The notes: generated by a model not told the origin, from the letters alone. 64,000 nt of DNA from Merluccius polli (GCA_030340625.1 JAOPHQ010005705.1:150001-214000); one strand, 5' to 3'. Shown: positions 10,938-24,831, numbered from the stretch's first letter. Translations and numbers: made by a program.

Positions 10938-10977
10938 TAGCTAGCCGGTAACCCAACCCTCGGTTACCGGCTAGCTA
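10938..10977. repeat. Perfect 16-bp-stem hairpin
   Basis: TAGCTAGCCGGTAACC (10938-10953) and its exact complement (10962-10977) flank an 8-base loop. The context is otherwise non-repetitive. Confidence 0.9.
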
Positions 10978-11777
10978 ATCAGAGCAGGGAAAATTGAATT
11001 TGTCAAACGTTTGTCAAAATGTCATCGAAAGGAATTGAAGTGTTCATCATCGCATGCTAGTGGGACCCGGGCCTGAGGGGGCGGCGGGGGGCAGAAAGAA
11101 TTGGGGAAGTGGAAGGAAAGGTAATATCTTACAATTATGATGTGTGTTTGTGTGTATATGTGTGTGTGTGTGTTTGTGTGTGTGGGGGTGACGTGGAGAC
11201 TCCCGGCCCAAAGTCACCAGACAGAGCTGTAACTTTAGACCTTGGGACGTGCTTGTCCACCCCCCCCCCCCCCCCCCTCTCTCTCTCTATCTCCCACTGC
11301 TTTCTCTCTCCCCTCTGGCGGAGGTCAGGCTGAACCGGGAGAGTCGCCGGCGTGTCTGTTGTTGTGATCATATGTCGACCGCAGACTGTGACATCAAAAA
11401 GTACACACACAGCCATTTTGTAGGTGTAGAGTGTGTGATTTTTGCCACCAGCAGTGGAAACTATTCCTATTTGGCACATTGAGGGCGCCTCGCAATAGCC
11501 TATGGCCCAAACTCATTAATATTCAATCCTTAATATTCAACCAAAACGGGACCGCTCAGAATACATTATATGGAGCTGAATTAGCCACTGAGATCCTAAC
11601 TGAACAAAGAAAAAATGTATTGGCTGTGTATTACGATAATGTAATGTAGACCAACTGTGAGTGCAGAAGTACAGGCAGTGTGTCTTAGGTTTTACACGCA
11701 AGGTCTGTCAGGTCAACCTGGTGTTCACTAGAAGGGGGGGGGGGGTGTGTACTTTCATTAACAAGTAGTCCTTTCTG

Positions 11778-11806
11778 TTAGGGTTAGGGTTAGGGTTAGG
11801 GTTAGG
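11778..11806 (+). repeat. Interstitial telomeric repeat (TTAGGG)n
   Basis: Four exact TTAGGG units and a partial fifth, in ordinary unique DNA. This is the vertebrate telomere sequence; 29 bp is typical of short interstitial tracts left by double-strand break repair. Confidence 0.93.
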
Positions 11807-12318
11807 TTCTGACCCTTGCTGTTCTTGTGGTATATTTGAATAGGGGTTCTGGAAATGTATTTACCTGCGAGCCTCAACGTTACACAGATTCATGAATTTG
11901 GTGTGGTTTGTTTGCTTTTTCTTATTATATGATATCCATCCTTGCTTGACCAATCAGCATTCGCTTGACCCCACATCCGCAGTACCGTAAAGTCCCGAAC
12001 TGTATGTGTGTTATTATTATCGTGAGAAACATCATGTCTGTATTGCTATGCAAAGCCCTTTACATCTTTGTTGTGTGTGTGAGAGAGCCCCCTAAGCCCG
12101 AGCAGCCATACACAAAACAAGTGGTGAAAAAGACGAGACTGAGACTGAATGCTATTAGTATGCTGTAATACGCTATGTAAGCCAAGTGGGTTGATGTGAC
12201 CTGACTCCACCAGTGAATACTTGACATGACTGCTTGCCTCGCACGGTCAACCCACACGCACACACAGGAACTACACCTCTTCACAACTTCTTCCAAACTT
12301 CTTTCCAAGTATGTGTAC

Positions 12319-12319
<1 letters not shown>

Positions 12320-12380
<61 letters not shown>

Positions 12381-12537
12381 ACATAACCTCCCACACACAC
12401 AGACGCTTGTACACACATAACTACCCACACACACTGAGTGTGCACATGTGTTTGCATGTGTGTGCGCACACCTACCTACATGAGATGCCGGTGCGGAGCC
12501 AGCTGGGCCTATCAAATATCAGCGGGCCTCCTGTGTG

Positions 12538-12584
<47 letters not shown>

Positions 12585-12595
12585 ATGAGTGTGAG
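12320..12595. repeat. (AC)n and (GT)n tracts
   Basis: A pure AC tract at 12321-12375 with AC-rich continuation to 12435, and a GT tract at 12533-12583. Confidence 0.95.
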
Positions 12596-12977
12596 GCTGA
12601 ACTTTTCCCACAAGGAGCAGCTGCAATCAGACGCAATCAAGTGCACTCAGAACAACATCTCTCACTCGCTCTCTCTCTCTCTCTTGCTCTCTCTACCTTC
12701 TCCTCTCTCCTTCTCCTGCTTCCATCTTTCATCCCTCCATCCCACCTGGGGTCCAGAATGACAGATGAATCCCACTCAGTTGGAACAGTAGGGCGTATTT
12801 ATCATTTTATACGAAAGAACAGCCGACTTATCAAGGTTGTTTTCAGGCCACTATAGGAAGACACAGTAGACTTGTGTTTGACTGTTTGACTCTTGGTGCT
12901 GTTTTACAGAGAGACCCTGGTTCTTGTTGATTCATTGTGAATGTCATTATGGTTTAAGGATGGGGTGTTTTTTGGTG

Positions 12978-12982
<5 letters not shown>

Positions 12983-13032
<50 letters not shown>
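12983..13032. repeat. (GA)n microsatellite
   Basis: Pure 50-base GA tract. Confidence 0.97.
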
Positions 13033-13035
<3 letters not shown>

Positions 13036-13804
13036 AGCGAGAGAGCTGCTCTACATAGTACAAATTATGAGTAGTTTAAAATAGGTGGGAACACGGTCTA
13101 ATACAAAATAACCAGTGGAGGAAGTCATATTGTCGCTGTATACCGTATCTATAATGTAGTACATCAAATAGGGTCTCGAGGTGCAAAAACAAGCAGCAAG
13201 TTGGCACACTGTGCCAATGTGACCCCCATCTAATAAAATATTGAGACGTAAACAAGATGACAGTCTGTCTAGAAAATGTTTTCGCTGTGTGGTGATGCTT
13301 AAGCCACAAATATTCAAGGCATGCCCCAACACCCAATACTGGACCCTGTTAGACAAGAGACCCTGCTCTCACCGGCACGGACAATGAGCAGGTGTCAATC
13401 AATTGAACACACAGTGCAAGCAAAAAAACTAAACACCCAAACAAACAAACAAGCAGACATTTCCTGATGAATTTTCGATTGTAACATATTGATTTGATTT
13501 TCGATTGTTCATGCAGTATGGTGAATGAAATAGCTTTATATATAAAAAAACCAGGTTCAATAAAAACAAAATAATGAAATGTGTTGAGGCATGAAGGAAC
13601 AGAGATGGCTTTGCTTGTCCAATAGGTCAACATAGAGATGAGTGTGTCTTACCTTGTATTAACCAGTACCGCGTGTTTAATATTCATTTGGAAACAGCAC
13701 TATAAGGTCTATGGTGAAAGCAGAATCCAACATCGTAGCCTACCTCAGGATGTAATTAGCAACGTATTCGGCCGTCGCTGGATACAATGTTGTCCCCATT
13801 ATCC

Positions 13805-13847
<43 letters not shown>

Positions 13848-14634
13848 ATGTGCTTATGTAGACTAGGTGCCCACCTTATATACATTTCTATTGGTGCCCA
13901 GTTTGTGTGCGTGTGTGCAATCACATGTTTAAGTGTTTGGAAATACTTAGCCAGTCCGATGGGGCAGTGTGTGTGTGTGTGTGTGCGAGTGTGTGTCTGT
14001 ATGTGATTGCGTGCGTGCCTGTTTTAGCAACAAGGTCCCCCAGGTGAGATTAGCCTGAGCGCATCTCCACTGAAATAGACTCTCTCTCAGAGAAGCTGTC
14101 TTCTGCAGTAATCTCCATATAGGGGGATGGCCATGTGAAGACAACCAACCGGCCCTGGCCTCAGCGAAGGATACCCCCGTCATCGACCCTCTGCCATTAA
14201 GCATCACGACGTACCAGATGAGTACCCATCGGACGACAGGGTAGCCAATATCCCCCCTACTCAGAATATGAATATGAACATGGCCTTAGCCAACATAAAC
14301 CAAAAACAACAACAACCGCCAAAGCCAACGATGGCCCCCGTGACACATGCACCAGACCAGGGGTGGGTCTCGCATCTCTTCAGATGTAGATGTAGACATG
14401 AGACGGCGCAACAGCCGTGTTAATAGGCTATGGTTGTCACTGCGTGGGAGAACGTCTGCTTGTCTCTCCGGAGGGAGCAGCTCCGTCGGAGGAGAGTGGA
14501 AACATAAGCGCGTTGCGGAGCGCTGTTCTATTCTGTTTTTGCCTCATTAAATGTGCAGACGTGCCCTACTTTCCCTCCTTACGCTCCTTGCGTTGGGCCG
14601 CCGTCCTACAGCGTGCCGATTTGGTAGAAGATAG

Positions 14635-14741
14635 GTGGGGGGATGGGTGGGGGGTGGGTGGGGGGGGGTGGGGGGGGTGCAGGGGGAGGGGTGGCATTAA
14701 ATATCTATGCACACATGCATGCTCTTCAACACGTACTCCAC

Positions 14742-14792
<51 letters not shown>

Positions 14793-14815
14793 TGAGTGTG
14801 TGTGTGTGCGTGTGT
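14635..14815. repeat. G-rich tract then (GT)n
   Basis: G-rich 14636-14692 (GGGTGGGG type) followed after unique sequence by a GT tract at 14746-14815. Confidence 0.93.
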
Positions 14816-17673
14816 GAGCTCTTCTTCTGCCAGGATTATTTCTCCATCCCGATGCAGTTCAGGCTGTCAGCAGACAGCTCGTTTCTCAGCTACAAACACA
14901 CAGCATCCCACCCCCCTGCCCGCCTCCCCCCACTCCCCCCCCCCCCCCCCCTCACCCACCCCACCCCACCCATATCATTGGAAACCTCCCTTGTGTGACA
15001 TTGAGCAGCCCACAGCCCCCCCCACCCCGCCCCGACTCCCGCCTCCTCCCCTCCAAGCCCCTCAACATTCCCCTCCCCCAGCCGGCCACACCCATCCCTC
15101 CCCCACAACTGGCTGTTGCTCTCTCTATGTCATTCTCTCTCCTCTCGCTCCCTTTTATCATTTTCCTTTCTCTCTCTCTCTCTCTCTCTCCCTCCGATCC
15201 CTTTCTCTTTTGGACATTTGTTTTTCTTCTTGGTCCGTCGAGGGGCCGAAAGCTGTCAAAACATTGCACTCCCTTCTCGATATCAAAGCTGAAAAATAAA
15301 AACCTGTGTATCTCAAACTGAATTCTTCTTTGCGATGCAAAGCCCAGGTTGTAATGTCAAAAAAGGATTTTATGTTTTGATGATTCCATTATTCAACATA
15401 CAAATATTACCACCAAACAATCCCAATATTGGACTATAGTCACTTTTTGGAATTGCATTGATATGCACAACAAATAAACCGATCAAAGTCAGTTTAAGGC
15501 AATATTATCATTATGTAAGTTCCTAGCGGTTACAGCTCTATTAGGCATCATAATCTGCAATATAAGAAACTCAAACAACAGGGCTAGGCTTTGAGCCATC
15601 ACTTTGAATAATTAGCCGCATGTAAGAGACGCTCTTTTTCACTTGTAAGTAAAATAAATGTCAACTATCCCCACGGGAGGTTCGTCTTATTTCTCTTGCT
15701 CATGAAGAGATCACACCCAATATGCTGTCGTAAAATCTTCACAGTCAATCAGTCCCTGTATTTTGGAGTAAGTTGTTGGAGCTAAATAGAAACTAGCACA
15801 AATGCATATATGAGCTAACTCTGGGAGTTACAAGACCATAGTGACAGGCAGCAGAATAACCTTGACGGCAAGAAGAGAAGTCAGATCTGTTGCTCTGTCT
15901 TTCGCTGTCTTTACTTCTGCTCTCCAGCAGTGAACTCCTAAAACAAAGCAGCTGGGAGCGACCCCTTGGAAGATGAAAGCCACCTAAAGCAAAATCAAAA
16001 TTCAGGCATCGTCTTTTGTTTACTTGTGCGTCTCTCAGAGTGAAAACCAAAACTATGCACCTTCAAACTTGTATTGGAAGAGCTATAATAGGTGCAGCAT
16101 AAATCTACGTCTTTTCAACGCGAGCTGTGACAAACACAAAGTAAACACAGCGTCAAAGGCGAAACGTCTGAACTTTGCTTGTGTGCGGCTCTATGAAGTT
16201 GGAGATTATATTTACATAGTCTACACACGTACACAATATGGTACTCTGTCTTTGCTGTACCTTGAAAACACACACAGACATTGTCAAACAGGAACCATAG
16301 ATTCAACCTGGTATGTGTGTAATAAACACAAGCTGTTATTTGTTGGATACCGATATGATATTCAGAGCCCTGATTCCCTGTCCGTCTGGATATTCAAATT
16401 GAAGCTTGACAACCTGATGAGTTGTCATCGCAGGCGCCACAGTTTCAATCTTATTCTCAGTTGGTAGTGGGTGAGAAAACAAAAAAAAAATGTTATGTAT
16501 TATTTTTGTGTTCCAGCAAACATGCTGTGTTTTTACCATCACTCTGCTATAAATGCAACAATCACAACAACTCACAACACAACAGAACAGAGTCTACCTC
16601 GTTTGTTTTTCGTCCACCTGTTATAACGCCACCACGGTATCCTCCCGGCGGGCATTACCACGTGGCTGAGTCAGACATCTTGTTCCCGCTTCTTCTTGTT
16701 CGTCAGAACAACATGAGGGCACGCGCCCCCCCTCCGCCATATGTCTACCAAGGCTGACCTTCGACCCCCCCTAGACGAGCCCGTCTGCAGCAGCGCAGGT
16801 GGAGGGAATCGAGCGAGAGGAATGGCCGAAGCGTCGACAACGTGACATGCGGGGGCCTGTGACACGGCGATGCTGTCTGATGGGATTTCATGCACTTCCT
16901 CGTAAACAGGATCTGGTGCCAGACAGTTGCTGATGTGTAATGGCAATGTGCAGTGACTAATACAGCGGCTTTCTTCTTAAGCGCTCCAATGGCATACCAC
17001 ACGCCGCGGCTCCTTCAACCCACCCCCCCCCCCCCCCCCCCCCGCCGACAATGGCAGCCCTTGTGAAGCGACCGTGGGGAGAAGTGTATTATTGGGTAAT
17101 GAGCGATGTCGTTTTCTATTTATGTCCACGCTCACTGCTGAATGGCCCCATTAGGCAGAAGATACAGGAAACAGTAAATAAAAAGGGGCTTCTATTTTAC
17201 ACAGCCCCACACTGTGATTACGGGGTTATAGGAAACAACCCTATCTTCCCAGAATGCACTGCAACCCGCCTCCCAACCCATTTTTATAAATAATAATAAT
17301 GGCTGAATGGAATGTATCAACAAAGCAGAAAGTCCCTAAACAGAAATAGCACCAGTTACAGTAAGATGATACTGATAAAGATATGCCAATAGATCAACAC
17401 ACTGGTTCAGCAGACAGATGATGATCTGGGGGTGAGATCCAGGCAGACTGTTCTCTCTTCGATGTACAGTAGATATTATTGAGGTTGTGTTGAGTCAAGT
17501 CTTAGTGCCAAGTAAAGTGCCACTCCCGATCACTATGAGTCGGCGCTCCTTTCATGAGTAGGCATGGCCCTCCTGCAAATGCCCCTGGTTTTCCCCAGGT
17601 AGCTGATTGGTCTGTTAGTTAAGGCACCGTTTCAGTGACAGCATGATTCATCGATGTCTTGTTAAGGGGTGGG

Positions 17674-17797
17674 TCCCCTGGAACCCTAACCCCGGAAATT
17701 TGATACATTTCCGGGGTTAGGGTTTCAGGGTCCCTGGAAATTTATCAAATTTCCGGGGTTAGGGTTTCAGGGTCCCTGGAAATTTATCAAATTTCCA
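17674..17797. repeat. 42-bp tandem repeat with inverted left arm
   Basis: Two identical 42-bp units (17707-17748, 17749-17790) contain TTCCGGGGTTAGGGTTTCAG and TCCCTGGAAATTTATC. The preceding 33 bases are an inverted copy, so CCCTAACCCCGGAAAT pairs with ATTTCCGGGGTTAGGG across a 7-base loop. Confidence 0.92.
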
Positions 17798-18121
17798 GAA
17801 ACTGGCAAGTGTGTAGCACAACTCCAAGAGCTGACTCACCCATATGGGCAGGAGGAAGGGGGGAGGCTTACTCATACATACTGTACATAGACTGGGCTTC
17901 ATTCACACAGTTGAGTCACGCTGGACAATATTGTGTGCAGTTCATGAATGTACACGCACGCCATCTCGCTTACATGACAAAAAGCCCACCTCTCCACCAT
18001 GTTTGGGCCAAAGAGAACCCGAGAGAGCGCACAGCCATCGCGCGCTTAGCACAAATGCTAACTCCCCTCTGAATCGCCGTACGGGGACATATGGCTGTAT
18101 TTGTTGTGGAAAGCTGATTTG

Positions 18122-18157
<36 letters not shown>

Positions 18158-18370
18158 GTGTGTGCGCTTGTCTTTCAGTGAATAGGATGTTGCTTTAGGG
18201 CCATACAGGCATCTCTCAGCCATTGGCTAGCCTCCACGCGCTTATGTCACCTCTTGGCAAGACTTTGTGATCTTTGGAGCTGATCAGCAATTCTGCCAAT
18301 TCGGCCAATCGGCTCTGAGGGATTTGACCCCGCCGCGCTGATGTCATACCGTGGGGAATGTCACAGAGTC

Positions 18371-18478
18371 AGGTGGGAGGGGTGGGGGTGTATGGAGGGT
18401 GGGGGGTGTATGGGGGGTGGCTGGGGTGTATTGGAGGTGGGTGGGGTGTATGGATGGTGGGGGTGTAGGGGGCGGGGT
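18371..18478. repeat. G-rich minisatellite with GTGTATGG motif
   Basis: Irregular units of GGGTGTATGGAGGGTGGG type recur about six times with variable spacing. Multiple G-runs of three or more make it a quadruplex candidate. Confidence 0.8.
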
Positions 18479-21399
18479 GAAGCTGAAGATAGGAGAGTTG
18501 CTAGTTAGTTTAGCGGGTCACATTGCTTAATAGCGGTTGTCTGTTGTCAGGGCTACGCAAACGGACCACCAGCTGTGACACTGTTGGTTTTCCGCGGGCC
18601 GACTGTATGCTCAGGTCACTCAGCAGCGGCGGTGGGGGAGGTGGGCAGAATCTCATGTGCCAACAGTGGCCTATGTAACCTATTTTCTCAAGGCTACTTC
18701 TAGAGTCATTAAGGATTTATTACGAATGTGCTTCACTGGGATCTCAGTAGTGTTGATCGTTGGATAGCAAAGTCATTGTAAATACGGCCCATTAAATGCT
18801 TCGGAGTCCGAATTTGACTTTTCAGTTAAATAAAGGATTTTGAGCATTGATTGTGTTTAAGGATATACCATGCTTTAAATAAGTCACACACACACTCCTA
18901 CACCTTTTTTTCCTAAACATATGTTTTTTACAGACATAAAAATAACATCTAAAGCATCAAACAGAATGCCCTTTGCTAGATGTGAAATACTTTCATTTCA
19001 TTGGGGACTTCTGGGAATTTGGCAGTTCTGGGTACTACTTCCTGTTTCAAACATCTGATTCATCGAGTGAGTAGTAGGCCTAATACCGACCGCATGCCTT
19101 TTGTTATGACAACCGCATTGATGTGTCAGAGTTTGGCTTTGACTGAATGACAAGTCATGGGACAGTCCCCCCGTCTCGTAATGGCCAGAATCGCATTGAA
19201 TTCTGTCACAAATTCTGAATGTGTATGCTGTAGTTTCTTGCAAGTAGATGGTGTGCTTCGGGTTTTCAGATTTCACTTTTGACTTTACTGTACATGTGTG
19301 TTTCTTCCCGCCGCCTACTCTGTGGCTTATGATCAAACAGGGTGGGGGAGTTGAGCATAATAAACTGTGAAAACAGCGGTTGCTGGAAGCAGCTACATAA
19401 AGGGAAAAACCCATGTAGTGTTTCTCTAACACCGACTACAAAAAAAACCAAAAACAGAATAGATTATATTTTGCGGTGAAAACTAAATAAACAAACAAAA
19501 GTCCTTCAAATGGAATCCATCTTCAGTGGTATCAGATTTTAACATTTTCCAGTCAGGTAATAACAAGTGTGTTTATTCTAAGGTCTATGTAATGTAATAT
19601 GATATATGGGCATATTGTTTAAGGGTTTCATGCAACACAGGCTATGGTTTTCCGCCCTCAAACCTCAGTGATTCAGACTTTGATACTGATTATCTGTATT
19701 GTATTGTACTGTATTTGTTACAGACTACACTTCTAGCAACTGCAATAATCAAATTGACTGGAAAACAATCTCCCGAGTTTGATTTTGAGGCCAGATAGTG
19801 AAACACAAAAAAATCATTCACTTGCTCTATCCACAGTGCTACATATAACCTAGAGATAGAGCTACTACCTAGAGAGAGAAATAAAGAGGGATAGATTGAG
19901 AAGGGGAGAGAAAGAGAGAAAGATGGGGGTAGAAAGACGAGACGAGTGGAGAAAGAAAGAGTTTATCAGGTCAAAAGCAAACACCGCCTCATTTAAAATG
20001 CCTGACTGTCCCTCTTTAAAGCCTTTGACTCCATTGATTAGTTCAGTCGGAGTTTCTGTAAAAATATCTTATATATGCACAAGGATCACATTCACAAACA
20101 GCACTTTATCTCGTCCTACCCACTAAATCAAAGGGCCAGATTGATGTTAAATTAGCAGACATATAGCTTCTTTTAACTGCTAATATGACATGATCCCCCC
20201 CCCCCCCCCCCCCCCAAGCATCATCATCCTCTTAGCCCACAAGCGGCTACGAATGAGAGATTTTTAATCAGATTGCACACAATAACACTCGGTGACCTTG
20301 CAATTATCCCTCCACAACTAATTATACAAAGCAGTCATGTCTATATAGGCAATGCTTAAGCCTGAATTAATGGCCATGTAAACCACTACAGGATTTCTGA
20401 ATGGCCCCTCAGTGACTTCCCAGTAGAAAAGCATTCAGTGAGGCACAGAGGGCCACAGAAAAAGGGCCCTGGGGCAAGTCAGGGGGAAAAAATGCATGCC
20501 AGTGTCAAGGCGGCACCTGGCAACCCAAATAATAAAAAGGCCATTAAGGTCTTTATTTGATCTCATGAAGACTACAACTTCCTGTTTTCCCACAACCAAC
20601 GGACTATAGGAGATGTGCAAATGGGGACTGTGTGTGTGTATGTGTATTTCTTTCCTCTTTGTCTCCCTCAGTGTGTTGTTACGGTTATGAATCATTAGGA
20701 TCGTTTAGAAGTCCTCTCCCTTTACAGCGTGTCTCTAAAACCAGCAGGTATTACTTACTATTTTTGTCACTTTTATGGACTCCCTGCTCTCATGGACCAG
20801 TTAGTTCACGTGGGGGTTGAAATCACAGCGACAATCTCTGATGATTCATTTACCCACAGCACTCTGTTGTAAAATCGTCCAATCAAAGACAACAAAAACA
20901 ACAAAGATCAAACTATTTGTGGGAAGGAAGTTCCCCGACATCTAGCAATGATGGCGAGATTTAGTGAGGAAACAAAAAAGTGATTGTCTTTTCAAATGAA
21001 TTATGTGTATCTAAACAGAATGTATCTCTCTTGCACATTGTACATTCATTTCACTTGACGTAGACGCACCTATTCTTATTAATTAAAAAACAATTCTTGC
21101 AGGGTTCACAAATCATCCTCGATTCTGGTTCTGGAGTTGTAAGGTTTGGTCCGTCCATAATAGAACAACTCACACTGTTGTGTATTGTTCAGCTACACTG
21201 TTGGAGGGTAGTTAGAGATGTAAGACAAAGAAGGGTCCAATTCCAGCGGGCTGTCTCCACAGTTGGTGGCAGGGCTGAATGAAGGCCTGCTGTTCTGTCC
21301 TTTCTGTGGATGAACTGCATCCCCTCATATAGGGGCCTGGAGCCAACAAAGAGCTGTCAAGCCTCCTGTTATCCTCCTGTACCTCCCCAAGGACAGGTC

Positions 21400-21401
<2 letters not shown>

Positions 21402-21474
<73 letters not shown>
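21402..21474. repeat. (GA)n microsatellite
   Basis: 73 bases of pure GA. Confidence 0.97.
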
Positions 21475-21477
<3 letters not shown>

Positions 21478-22071
21478 GGGAGGGAAACTATAGCTGGGCA
21501 AACCCCAAAGTTAATAACAAGTGAACCAGCAGGATTCTCATCTCCCTCCATCAGCATCTTCATCACTTTCCTCCTGTTCATTCTTACTCTCTCTTTTGCT
21601 GTTGGCTCACAGAGGTGCCATAGTGCACAAGCAATACAAAGGAGGAAAAAATAATAAGTTGTTTCTACAGGGTTTATAATCCAGAGGAGCTGCATGGGTC
21701 GGCTAAGGTCCCCCCCCCCCACTCTCTCTCTCTCTCTCTCTCTCTGTCTGAAAAGTCCTGTTTCTTGATGAAAATGTCCCGCTGGATGAGAGCATTAGAC
21801 GCCCTGCTCTAATCCCGTGTAATTTCCCACAATCCCCCTCTGCTTGCATCCTGCCAAGAAGGCCTTGGGACGCCCTGCTGAGCCCCTCTAGCCCCTCTAG
21901 CCCGCCAGCTTTGGCGTTTCCCACACCCCCCCCCCCCCCCACCCCCCTTGCAGAGGAAACAAGACCAAGTCTCCCCCCCCCCCCCCCCCCCCCCCCCCGC
22001 CTCCTCCTTTCATCTTTTCTTCCATCAAGAACTGCAGTGGCAGGGGCATTGGGGGGGGACAACTACTCCAT

Positions 22072-22139
22072 CTGATGGGACGACATCTCTGATGGGACGA
22101 CATCTCTGATGGGACGACATCTCTGATGGGACGACGGTG
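22072..22139. repeat. 17-bp tandem repeat, four copies
   Basis: CTGATGGGACGACATCT is repeated four times; the first three are exact and the last diverges after GACGAC. There are no spacers, so this is not a CRISPR array. Confidence 0.93.
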
Positions 22140-23093
22140 GGCCAGGACATCAGCACCAAGCTGAGGTAAAAACATTTAAATAAATAAATAAATAAACAAA
22201 CAAATGCCACAGAGAAAAAAAACCCAGACAGGTTTTAGTCATTAGTGGAATTAAGCCCCTTTTGGGACCACCGCTGGCTGACCCAAATCACTGGTAGTGT
22301 GCCTGACCTTGCCGCATTGTCGCTACGGCCGCCTCGGCTAACGGCAAACGTTTATGTGCGAGAGTGTGTACATTCGTCGGCCGTCATAATCCCGCACAAT
22401 CTCCCGCTTACGTAAAATGCTTTATGATCATCTATTTAGCGTTTTAGGCGCATCATGAGGTCAGCCAGGGCGTTGGCGGATGGGCGGCGCGTTTGTCCGT
22501 CCTCCCGTCCAAGTGTCCATTTTGAAAGTGCCAAACCCCACAAGCCAAATCTACTGATTTATTATATGGCGTTGTAGACGGAAATTGTAAGCTGCTGATG
22601 AAAAGAGGCTTTTGATGAAACACGGGATGGAAGTGAAAAGCACATTTTGTTGCTCATCAATGAACCAATTCAATGCACAATGGATTACGTGTTCTGAGAG
22701 TTATCGTCATTTCAAAGTCAGGGTTTGAGACAGGGGTTGTGATTTATGCGGGAGCAAATGTCTTTTTTTTTTTGCGGTTTAGTGGCAATCACTGATAAAA
22801 AAACAAAAACACAAACAACTTCAATTTCTGTGCTTTGAAATATTCATTGGATTTTTTCGTTGAGAACATTAGTTTAGTGACTATAAATTGTCGGTGTGCT
22901 CAACTTGGAAAAAACAATTATTGCCACAGATCAAAAGATAGAACTTCTTACAACTTTACAAGCTGACTTCAGAGCTGCTCATCTATCCCTCGTCAGCCTC
23001 TCCAGCCGGTCAGAGCACATGAGGCCATGGGTGCTAACTGTGGCACATTAGGAGCAGAAGCGCCACATGTGATTCTCACCCTTGTGTGATGTG

Positions 23094-23139
<46 letters not shown>

Positions 23140-23151
23140 ACACACACGCAG

Positions 23152-23215
<64 letters not shown>

Positions 23216-23226
23216 ACACACACACA
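23094..23226. repeat. (AC)n microsatellite
   Basis: Two long AC tracts separated by a short ccacacacacgcaggc junction. Confidence 0.97.
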
Positions 23227-24406
23227 GCAGGAGGATTTGAAACTGATTAACCAGATTATCATTATCAGATCATTATTGTTATTCATAATTTAAACCGCAA
23301 TTCAAACAATTTACTACATTAGACTGCAGTGTAAGCACTATTACACAGCCCTAGAACAAAGAAAATGTTTGTCTTTCGTGGTATAAAATGTGCTGTTTTT
23401 ACATTTTACTTCAGTTAAATGTAACCTTCAGGCTGTAGGCTATAGCAGCAGGCGGTTCTGAATACCAGGCGTTTACAGTTGTTCATCACAGTCCCTTATA
23501 AACTTCTAACCTCTGTTCCAGCTTTTCATTGGCCCGAGTGCAAATAAATTGCAGGAAATAGTTGATAGGATGGCGCTGGCATGTGTTGACATACCAACGC
23601 ACAGCCCTCCGCTTCCCATGGATCTGAGGTTCAAATGACAACAATAACTTCACAAACAATAATAAACCACAGGCTACGATTACCCAGTGTTAAGCCCTTC
23701 AGACGTCTGCTAGTAGCCGACAAGGTTAGGGTGTGTAATGGACGGCTAGCAGTGAGGGGCACTACTACGACTTCGAAAGCATTGGGATATTTATTGTAGT
23801 TGTGTGCCCTGAGCTAATTTGCTTGCAAAGGACACTCCCCCCCACACACGCACACACACACACACACACTCAAGTGTGTGCACGCACACACACCTGTGCC
23901 CATATTCACACTCCTACACACACACACACACACACAAATGACTTGAGCAGTGCAGAGAGATGACACAAAAGGAAACCTATTAGAACTTGGCTGAGAGTAC
24001 AGAAAGTAGAGAGAAGTTTACTCTACAACAGATTCTCTGTCAGCACTTAGCCCCTGCCTCCAGTTTATTTATTTTGAAACAGGGGGAAGTCTAGAGCATT
24101 GCACAACTAAATGCAGAACAGTCATTTGGTGGAATAGAATCGGAAATGTGAGTATTTTCTTTGGAAGAGCGTGCTAGAAGTTCCCAAAAGTCCATAAATT
24201 ACACTTGTATGCCTACGCAGCACATAGTTGGACACGAAAAGTACAAACAAATTAAATGTACACCACCTGTTTCCATTAGAACTACAATCATTCATTATGC
24301 CTCAAACTGTTCGCAACCCATCCATCGTATTTCCTTCCCAAGCGTCGTGTGAACCCCCATACAAAGTATCCCTGCCTCCCTGTTTTTACACCTTCACGCA
24401 CACACA

Positions 24407-24446
<40 letters not shown>

Positions 24447-24831
24447 CTCATGGTGTGTGTATCCTGTCTTCGTTATGACCGTTGTGAATCAATGGAAACA
24501 GCTGAGCAGTGTGGGTATGGCATGCTGGACATATGGGTCCCATTCCTGAACAGGGCAGTTGTGCAGGGGGATAAATGGGTGGGTGGGGGGTGGGGGAGGG
24601 TTGGTCATGGCCTGGGACATTATTTTCGTGGGTGGGTCGTAAGGATTCCTGGGTTGGATGCCTGTCGGGGTTATTTTTTCCTCTGGAGTGATGCCTTCAC
24701 ATAATGCTGTGCGGTACACAGAATGTAAGCGTTGGGTGGGCGGGAGGCCCACCAGGCAACTGTCTCTGTGGTGAGCCACAGTGGGCATGGAGTAGCAAGA
24801 TGGGGAAACTCCAGCCGGACCCAAACTGGGG

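Larger units (their letters stand above)
10978..17673. other. No gene seen
   Basis: Telomeric tract at 11778, poly-C at 11260, 14935 and 17023, AC/GT tracts at 12.3, 12.5, 13.8, 13.97 and 14.75 kb. The 15.3-16.6 kb stretch is AT-rich unique DNA whose open frames (for example 16024-16467) show no coding bias. Confidence 0.55.
17798..22071. other. No gene seen
   Basis: (GT)n at 18123-18165, G-rich minisatellite at 18.4 kb, mostly unique AT-rich DNA at 18.7-21.1 kb, poly-C at 20195-20215 and 21973-21998, (GA)n at 21.4 kb. Confidence 0.55.

Noticed and set aside
16024..16467. 147-codon plus frame without repeats
   Set aside because: AT-ending codons, no domain, no splice or promoter context; consistent with chance.
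22072..22139. Short regular repeat resembling a CRISPR array
   Set aside because: No spacers and eukaryotic context; simple tandem repeat.
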